Assembly: GCA_025024175.1 (NCBI GenBank)
Contig: QCXZ01000137.1
Location: 868,001-932,000 of the forward strand
Origin: Rhyzopertha dominica
Lineage: Eukaryota; Arthropoda; Insecta; Coleoptera; Bostrichidae
Direction: 5' to 3'
DNA length: 64,000 nucleotides
Numbering within the stretch: position 1 is the stretch's first letter; each line of letters opens with the position of its first letter. Under the pieces are notes generated by a model, which did no database searches, had not been told where the DNA came from, and was given only the letters and a program-made list of their open reading frames with translations. This document shows, one piece after another, positions 56,131-64,000 of the stretch. Position numbers and translations under genes: made by a program.

Positions 56131-56739
56131 CAAGGGTGAAAACAACCTGATTTTCGGTGCTGAATTATAGTTACAGGCTTCACTGAATTTTGAAGATTTT
56201 TTTGCGACACTCAACTACAGTCCGCTGTAAAACTATTTACATTGAAAGAAGGAATAGATAAATTCACAAAATGAAATAATAAATAACAAAGTTCTCTGTA
56301 AAAATCTTCTTCTTTTATCACATGATAACCGCAGTTGGACCAACTATTTGCTGTGAATTTCGCAACTCCTTCTTGGATACTTTAAATGGTGCTTTCACTA
56401 AATTTTGGTGCAGTATTTTGCCTCCTGACATGACTTAAGTTCGTATCAAATCATTTCAATTTGATCAATTAGGCAGCTTGGAAACAAGCTGATTGAACGT
56501 ATGTGCTTTGTCTCACTTGATTTATCAGATAACTCTGACGATGGTTACGACCACACGGTCATTGTCAAAGAGATAATTTTTTACAGGGGTTGTAGGGTAC
56601 AGTTGTAAAATTCTCTCGTCTGGGTTTTGAAGGTCGACTTTATGATTTCGACAATATCAAAGGCGTACTGGACTACTGGATTATAACATCCGTCTGTGTT
56701 GGTTTTCTATAAATTTCAAAGTCAATTTTACAATTTTTT

Positions 56740-57070
56740 TTACCGACATCGATTAATCCAGAAAATGAAGAACTTCATCCTTTTCTTTTTCTAGGGTAAA
56801 TTGAATCTTTTTATTTATTGAATTAAGAACTTCAAGAATAATCAAACTGCCTGTCAGTTCCCGTCCAAATACAAAAAATATCGTCAACATATCTGTAATA
56901 ATAATCTCATTTTTCTTTGCAAAAAGCTTCTCTTCGAAATTTGACATGAAAATTTCGGCCAAGACTGGAGACAAAAGTGAACCCATTGGCAGTTCATCGT
57001 CTTGCTTGTAGAATGTGTCATTGAACGTAAAATAACTTTGATTTATGCAAATTTCCACAATATTTAATTT
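56740..57070 (-). mobile_element. Penelope-like reverse transcriptase fragment of a second lineage (copy d)
   Basis: The minus strand reads NQSYFTFNDTFYKQDDELPM, GSLLSPVLAEIFMSNFEEKL, then a degraded catalytic block (MLTIFFVFG where YVDDIFxIW is expected) and IQFTLEKEKDEVLHFLD. The order and spacing are those of PLE reverse transcriptase (QxxGxPMGSPLSPxLAxIFM). The sequence is clearly different from copies a-c, so it is another PLE family. No endonuclease part is visible. Confidence 0.75.
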
Positions 57071-57071
57071 G

Positions 57072-58135
57072 TGTAGATCAAAGTTATTTTAGGTTCAATG
57101 ACATTTTTCGTCACACATTATTGTTGGAGTTTCAACGCTCCATATTTTCTAAAAGAGTGGATCGATTTTCAAAAAATAAGCGTGCACTGTATAGGGAATG
57201 ACAAGTTCCTTCTAACAAGGTATCACTTGACCCCCTCTCCATTAAAAAAAAATATATTGTAGGATGACACCCCAAAAGTACATTGCAGATAAACCTGTAG
57301 GTGTAACAAGCACATATAGTTGCAAGCAATAACCTATGAGACTCATTATACGAACAGCCGTTTACCGCTCACAATGGTTTACAAGTATTACCTGAAGCTG
57401 TCGTAAATAACAGACGGGTTCGGCACGTTCCACTGTTTTGCAGCGGAGTGGACCGTACCCAAAAATTGTGTTTAGGCTTTTTTAGATTTTTTTTCCATAC
57501 ACATAAATCAATGAGCATCATTTGGTATTATTATTTGAACAACAAGTATTTCTCATCTAATAGCTTTTAATGTACTCGTTTGACTAAATCGTATTCTTTC
57601 CTAATTTAATGAGCAGTATCTATTTTTATAACCATGAATGGTAAACATTCCAATTTCAATGCGGCAGCCCATAGTTTCTAATTTTTGATCGCGGTGTGCA
57701 ATCGTCCTCTGCCCTGTTTCTTCAGAGGTTAAAATTTTCTTTTAATCCTGAGGGTCATAAACGTAGTTTCTACCTGTACATTCTTTTGGAAATAAGAGGA
57801 AATCGGAACTATTCTACTCCTACAATAAGCGGTATTGAAAGCATATGTGTTTACTTATATTTTAAAATTTTACAGCATATAAGCGTACTAAGTGCAATAT
57901 TTTGTACTTATTCAGTCATACCTACATGTATGCTTACATTTAGCCACTTATTAAGAGGCGTTTGTGACAAATACATTTCGTAGGCCAACTGGTTAAACGG
58001 ATTATTGCTGATTTTAAACCGTGGGGCAACTGAGTACCCCCGAAACAATTAAATATGTTCTTTCTTATCACTAGGATCTGTCGCGGCATATACCTGAGTG
58101 CTTAATCGACTGCTTCGAGTTAAAACCGTTGGCTT
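57072..58135. other. No gene seen
   Basis: Mostly AT-rich, with short ORFs lacking domains. Confidence 0.3.
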
Positions 58136-58139
58136 TTCA

Positions 58140-58400
58140 ATGAAAAAAGTGGAGAAGAAGCAATGCTTGATGGAAAGCCAGGTAATAAGAAAGTGGTGAT
58201 ACCATTATTTAAAATCTATAAAAATCTATAGGCAGGAAAATCGTCCAATATTTTTCCTCGACGAAACATGGTACGATACCCATGATACAATAAAAAAAGG
58301 ATGGGTTGATGACTCAGGGAAGTGCAACGTCAATATTCCGGCGTCAAAAGGAAAAAGAATATTGATTATACACGTAGGAGGTGAAAATGGTTTCGTTCCT
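58140..58400 (+). mobile_element. IS630/Tc1-like DDE transposase fragment
   Basis: The plus strand from about 58230 reads RQENRPIFFLDETWYDTHDT, KKGWVDDSGKCNV and GKRILIIHVGGENGFVP. This is the first catalytic region of insect DDE_3-type transposases (usual FLDETWxxxxxTxxKxWxD...GKGxRLIIxHAGxExGFVP). It carries the part missing from the related remnant at 12600-14450. Truncated on both sides. Confidence 0.7.
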
Positions 58401-58589
58401 TAATACTAAAGAATATGTTTAAGATTTGTTCTTGTACTTTTTCTTTTCCACTCGTTGGTAGTGTGTGGGTAAAGAAAATGCCAACGTATGCCGATGAACA
58501 CGAATAAATCCCGCAAATCGTCTTTTATGGATTTTCACTGAAAGTCCTCGAACACATCAACGATCAAAAGAACAAACGTCTTCCTTTGA

Positions 58590-58990
58590 CGGCATTACTC
58601 AACAACCTCCCCAAAGCTAGGAACGCCCCGCATGAATTAAATTTATATAACCGATCGTGGGAGGAAATAAATACTTTTCAAAGCTTCTCGCAAGAAATTT
58701 CGGCACTCACGTCACGCTGCTTAAACAACTCGACCGCATTAAGCGCCCAAAAAAGCCCCAACTTCGACAAATCGGGCACGTGAAACTTGGCAGTCGCTCG
58801 GTCGGAGGCAATCCATTCTTCTGCTGGCCGACGTCATTCTGCCTGCGTGGGCAGGAGCGCGTTTCGGGGTGCTAATTGGAGGTTTTTTCATTCAGCGGAG
58901 CGCACAGGTTGCAAATTTAATTGGGTCCCTTTATTTGTACAGGTAAACGCTGGTTTAGGAAAAACGAAGTTGCCTCGTTGCCAGAACGAA
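58590..58990. other. GC-richer unique island
   Basis: CpG-containing DNA (GGCAGTCGCTCGGTCGGAGG, GGCAGGAGCGCGTTTCGGGG). Overlapping open stretches without recognisable domains. A donor-like ACAG|GTAAAC at about 58940. Candidate regulatory DNA or an unrecognised exon. Confidence 0.25.
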
Positions 58991-58999
58991 CGTTCGGCG

Positions 59000-60990
59000 T
59001 TTAGTTTAATGAAGATTACAAGAATGACATGTTTTTTCACTCGATTTCATCTCTGTATTTAGTAACAGCTGGTTAAACAAGTATTGTGAACTTTTTTGAC
59101 ATTTATATTTAGTATGTGGTTTGTTCCTATACATATGTATGGAATAGAGTTAATAACTTTGTAAGAACACTGTTGCAGACAAAAAGATTTCAAATTTTAA
59201 TAATTTTGCGATCGCAAAAGGATAAAAATCGAAGCCTGCAACCTTTTCAACGACCTCTATCGTAAACTAGTACTAGTCATCCGGTCAGAGATGGGTAAAT
59301 TTGATATGACATGCAAAAGTATCAACAAGGTCACCAAGGTGCGCAAAAAATAGCTAAAAGCACATAACGTTTTATTGAGATGAGAAAAAGTTACTAATAT
59401 CATTCCATACATACGGATCACACTGTGTTGGTCAACAAATTTCACCATCAACACTTTTTCTAATCTCAACCTACAACGCTAGAGCATCAGGAAAACGAGG
59501 CAGTTTTTGCAGCTTAATAATTGCTTAATAAATTGAAGATGTATGTGCTATTATAATATTTACGATACTTTTGAACTGAATTGAAGAAGCCATAAAAATT
59601 AATGATAAAAATACAACCACGCAAATTATTGAAAGATTAAATAACTATTAAGTAGATAAGAGAACAATGTATTTGCAATTCGACAAAATTGACAACTGGA
59701 ATTAGTAGAAAGTGGTCAAACACATTTTTAGAAATGCCTTTCAAAGAAGAACCACAGTAACATCGAACATACTACATATAGGAAAACGTCATATACAAAC
59801 CATTACTTACTTGTATTCATCTGCAGTAGTAGCTGAATACAAGAACCAGTTCACTCAAAAAAATTTTACTTTGCAAAAATACTTAAACAGTTCCCTATAT
59901 ACTACTTTAACACCAAAAAATTAGTATTATCTATATGTGTATGTTGTATGTGTATCTATACGTGTAGAAGGAATAACCTACATAGTAAATATCTAGGTAT
60001 TTCTTACTGTCAAAACTATTTGTTTACATGTGTATTGTTTTTATAGTAGGAACATTTTTTTAATTGTCAATTAGAAAAATTGTTAGAAATGAAATAAATT
60101 GTACCAGTTGTAATATGTGATAACATTATTTTATATTGCGTAATTGTTAGACACTTTGGTAGCTTCATTTATTTGTAAAAGCTTCTTCAAAGCTGTGAAA
60201 CACTTCATAATTGAAAAAAATACTTCAGAACAACTTTCTGGACGTACCTACTTCATTTGAGGTTTCCAGGAAAATATGGTGCCATGAGATTTGAAATGAC
60301 AAACTATTAAAACAGCATCTTTTACTTGTTGTACTTGAATTTTGAAAAGTTTGAAGTTTTAGCTAATTCATTCATTTATTTCTTTTCTTATCCAGAACAC
60401 TACCTATTCCAGTTTTTGACTCAACCCCTTATGTACAATATCTGATGTCATGAATTTGAAATATCCTGTCTGGCAACATTGCAAGCTTGGATCCGCTAAA
60501 ATATGTATGCAACACGCTGGATGGCGCTAATTATCGCTGCTTTATTTGATTAAAGGGCGGTTACCTCGACATCAGCTGCTTAAAAATTCACCAGGCCGTG
60601 CAGCTGAAATTTCAGCGCAATTTAGAGCTCTGAAGTCACACTTTTTGAATTGATAATCAAGCCAGCGAGGTTGTTTAGCACCACTTTTAACTCTTGTGGA
60701 TGAGCTAGGCTCGTTAAAAGTAAATTTACGTCAAAATATGAACATTTGTAGAAAATTAGTTGATTTCGTATGTCCAAAGTATACCTATTTAAACTGATTT
60801 ATGCATTAGCATAACATTATCGCACTATTTGATTTTATTAAGACTGTTTAATAGTAAACGATATATCTACTTATTTTAATTCTTCTGTTAACAAACATAT
60901 TTGACAGTATTTAAACGGCGTGAATTCGTAACAAGCATATAAAATACTTGAGAAATAATACGAGCAAGACTAAAACAATGACAAAAAAAT
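59000..60990. other. No gene seen
   Basis: AT-rich, no recognisable coding domain or repeat; a slightly GC-richer patch at 60480-60720 has no ORF. Confidence 0.3.
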
Positions 60991-60999
60991 AGACATAAC

Positions 61000-61650
61000 A
61001 ATAAATGGGAAACAAATACAAGAGGTTAAGTTTTAAGTATCTAGGAGTTACAATTCAAAGCAATTGAAGTATGAATGAAGAAACAATTGAAACAATCACT
61101 AGTGCAATAAAGGTGTACCACTAGAACGTTAGCAAGTAAAAAGTTAATAAGTGAGAAGACAAAAATGACGGTAGGTATACAAGACCATTTTAGAGCAATA
61201 TTGACATACCCTAGTGACAGTTGGGTGCTAAGTGATAGACTTTTAAGTAGACCGCAAGCAACAGAGATGAAATACTTAAGACGTGTTAAAGGGGTGACTA
61301 GAATGGCCAGAATAAGAAACAACAGAATCAGAGAATTGGAAATAAAGTCGATTAAACAAACTATGGAAGAAAATAAAACAAAGTGGTTTGGATACCTGGT
61401 ATAAGGAAAGGCCAGCAAAACTAGCGTGGGAGGCCAAAGTACAAGTAAAGAAGAGAAAAGGAAAACTGCAGAAGACATATGGAACATGACAGTGGGTAAG
61501 GCGTTGAAGACAAAGCTAGAAGGATAGCAAAGAACAAGACTAAGTGGAAGAATTTAGTACAAAAGACAGTAAAAGACACCGCAGACCTTTACTCCCAATG
61601 GGTAAAAAAGGAAACAGCTTTGTACATCGTCATGATTACTTCTCTCCTAA
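61000..61650 (+). mobile_element. RTE-type LINE remnant, C-terminal end
   Basis: The plus strand reads VKSFKYLGVTIQSN (61025-61065, in frames), then SDSWVLSDRLLSRPQATEMK, YLRRVKGVTRMARIRNNRIR and WFGYLV. This is the end of RTE-like reverse transcriptase proteins (YGSExWxLxxxxxxxxxAxEMxFLRRxxGxTRxDRIRNxxIR...KWFGHxxRM). Multiple stops. A tail near 61560-61680 still looks degraded-coding. Confidence 0.75.
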
Positions 61651-61679
61651 CGAGGCAATCATTCATACATGTGGTCCGG

Positions 61680-62260
61680 AAAATTGATAATCCGCCTGAT
61701 CCGCATGTCCATTGCAATTTAGCCTACATACCACGCATCTAAATCGCTTCTTTGCCCTTTAAGAGCGAGCATCCCACGTATTTGCAAAATGATCCGCGGA
61801 TTACCGTAATTTTCAGCTTCCCCGCACCATCTCATAAGCAGGTGAATTGTGCAAACGCTAACCATATTAGACGGGCCGCCATTGTCTTAATAACTATATT
61901 CGAGCATAATTCGCGCCGGATAAATCAACAGTGAGCGTGGTCTGTCGGGAGACGAGGTCGGTGCCAAAGACAAATGTTCGGTGCAAAGAACTTTGGCCAT
62001 ATTTTGACATCGATGGATCGCAGTTGGGAATTGGTGTGCGGCAGGTAACGTGATGAATAACTGCATCGTTACGTTCTTGTTCTTTTCGTATTAGGACGTG
62101 ATTGCTGCTAATGCAGGCGTTTGTTTTTCCCAGCACGACACCGCGGCCGCCCGCAGCGCCGATGAGATTTATGCCGCAAAAGTGACTCGCTAACGAGATG
62201 CGAATATTAAGACGCTGAACACTGACCTGCGCTAATTCTGAACGAGGTGCTTGCGTAACG
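61680..62260. other. GC-richer unique island, candidate regulatory element
   Basis: Long unique stretch with CpG-rich words (CACGACACCGCGGCCGCCCG) and many homeodomain-like or GATA-like sites. Short ORFs on both strands lack domains. Confidence 0.3.
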
Positions 62261-62269
62261 AAAAAGCTT

Positions 62270-63155
62270 GCTTTACGTATGCTCCACCAACCACATCAGG
62301 AATAGTATCGGGTATACTGAGCGTCCATAAAGTAAGGCATAAAATTCAAAATAACGGTCTGTCTCAAAGTTATACTGATTTCAGACGTGATACTCATTGA
62401 GACCGTTAGGTCAAAATAATAGTGAGACTCGTCTGGCATGGAAAAAAATATTAACTGGTTGTAAGCTAGCAAATATTCAAAGTGTGATTGGTCAGTTTAA
62501 AATTTGACATTCNAATCGATCTATATGACACCTCAAAAAATAGTTCGAGCAAATATCATGGATTAAACATATCGATACTTCATGTTATGAAAATGTTAAA
62601 GAAGACAGTCCAAAAAATAACCAGAACGTCGAGTAGTATATCAATAAACTAAAAGTTGTCATTTGCGGAACTGAAAGAATTCTAACAGATACTAGAATCT
62701 ACAGATGAACTACAATATTGCAATCAAAATCCAAAAATACGACATTAACAGTGACAATTCTCAAACAAGTAATTTAAATCTGTGATCTGCTTGTTTAATT
62801 AAAATGGTATGATTAACAGATACTGAACGAAACAAAATTTGATCGCAGGTTAGTCATCAGGAGGTTTTATTTATAATTTAACATGAAACACTAAAACTGA
62901 CATCCTATTGCACAATGTACTGTTAGTACACCTGTAAAATATCACGAAACGTATATGACAAACTTTATCAAGAGTATAAATTTCATCTTTATGAGCTTCT
63001 TAACTCTCTTAATAAATCACCCTGTTTCCAAAATTAATTTATACCAATTGATATGTTATAGAATTTAATCCACGACTAAGAAGCGCAACTATTCAAAAAA
63101 CGTACTGCCAAAAAACTTCAAAACCTTAACTCAATATCAAACAACGTACTCTTAA
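62270..63155. other. No gene seen
   Basis: AT-rich, only short open stretches. One n base at 62513. Confidence 0.3.
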
Positions 63156-63162
63156 AACAGTA

Positions 63163-63953
63163 TACAGGATGTTTCACGAATGATAATGACCCTGACGAAA
63201 TTAAAAATGCAACCCAAAATACATTCTCATAGCCAATGTGGTTATCTTACGTAATGGTATTATTTCAAAATTAAATTGGGAATACATGACGGCTATGCGC
63301 TATAGTTCCTGTCACTATATTTATTAAAAGTCAGAATGCATTCAAATGATGAAAAAACGGATATGATTTTGATTTATGATGAATGCAAGAAAAATGCTTC
63401 CGCTGCTGTCCGTTTATACAGACAACGTTTTCCAAATAGAAGAGCTCCTGCCGATACAATTTTCAATAGACTTGAATTAACTTTAAGGATAAACTGACCA
63501 CTACTGAAAAAGTCGAGAGAAAGAACAGTCAACAGCCCCTGACAATGAAATTAGAGTATTGGAAATGATTGACGAAAATCTTCATATTAGTCAAAGGGTA
63601 GTCTTAAGAGCAACCGGTATTAGTCTGTCTTCAGTACACCGAATAATTAGAGGCAATCAATTTCATCCGTATCACTTGCAATTGGTTCAGGCCTTAAACG
63701 AGACAGATTATCCTAAAAGACTGGCTTTTTGTAACTGTTTTCGGGAACACCAAAATTTGAATGAGAGATTTTATGGCAACATTTGCTTCTCAGATGAAGC
63801 AAGATTTTCTAATAATGGTGGAGTTAACAAACATAACATGCATTATTATGCGCAAAAAATCCACGTTGGATTCGAGAAGGACATTTTCAAGCTATCTACT
63901 CGACGAATGTCTGGTGCGGAATATTGGGGAATCAAATTGTGGGGCCTTATTTA
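63163..63953 (+). mobile_element. Mariner-like element family M, copy D (3'-truncated)
   Basis: The left inverted repeat TACAGGATGTTTCACGAATG follows TA at 63161-63162 and is nearly identical to copy C through 63230. Transposase frames MILIYDECKKNAS, VVLRATGISLSSVHRII, FSDEARFSNNGG. There are frameshifts near 63495, 63530 and 63865. Similarity to the other copies stops at about 63953 (WGLI). The last 47 bases of the window do not match the family. Confidence 0.88.
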
Positions 63954-64000
63954 GATCAGAAGCAAGGGGGCCAGCATCGCTTCTTCCTGTTAAATAAAAA

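Overview
This is a eukaryotic, almost certainly insect, genomic window. It is AT-rich, has very short introns (52-55 nt in several genes), and carries an arthropod RR-1 cuticle protein gene. Mobile elements typical of insects fill much of it: mariner/Tc1-like elements, Penelope-like elements, several LINE remnants and a Crypton-type recombinase remnant. A beetle or another holometabolous insect is plausible, but the species cannot be fixed from this sequence. A few n bases suggest a draft or polymorphic assembly.

Layout. 1-9 kb is transposon debris. At 1433-4960 a Penelope-like element (PLE) holds a Tc1-like element that holds a mariner-like element with 120-bp inverted repeats. A second PLE (5398-6662) has a 12-bp target-site duplication, and a Crypton-type tyrosine recombinase remnant follows. 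9-21 kb has two copies of an unclassified promoter-like repeat, LINE remnants, a mariner-like copy lying inside an IS630-like transposase remnant, and one tRNA-Leu(AAG). 21.4-26.5 kb is a two-exon epoxide hydrolase 4-like gene on the minus strand, with a TIR-complete mariner-like copy in its 3.9-kb intron. 26.9-30.8 kb holds a LINE split by a 170-bp MITE with perfect 42-bp inverted repeats, then a 1.7-kb element with related ends.

31.8-46.5 kb is the gene-dense core: MOCS3/Uba4 (minus, 7 exons), two tandem F-box/FBA genes (plus, the first frameshifted), inturned (minus, 6 exons) and a glycine-rich RR-1 cuticle protein (minus, 4 exons, with a TATA box). 47-64 kb returns to transposon remnants (mariner-like, LINEs, a PLE with recognisable reverse transcriptase and GIY-YIG parts, a second PLE lineage, an IS630-like fragment, RTE). 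Among these are several GC-richer, non-repetitive islands without convincing ORFs, which are candidates for conserved regulatory DNA.

The host genes do not form a pathway: sulfur transfer to tRNA/molybdopterin (MOCS3), SCF ubiquitin ligase substrate recognition (F-box/FBA), planar polarity and ciliogenesis (inturned), epoxide/alpha-beta hydrolase chemistry, and cuticle structure. MOCS3 and the two F-box genes share a short promoter motif. I found no CRISPR, prokaryotic operon or convincing new multi-gene system. The most unusual content is the nested transposon architecture, the PLE end structures, the duplicated promoter-like module and the frameshifted F-box duplicate.
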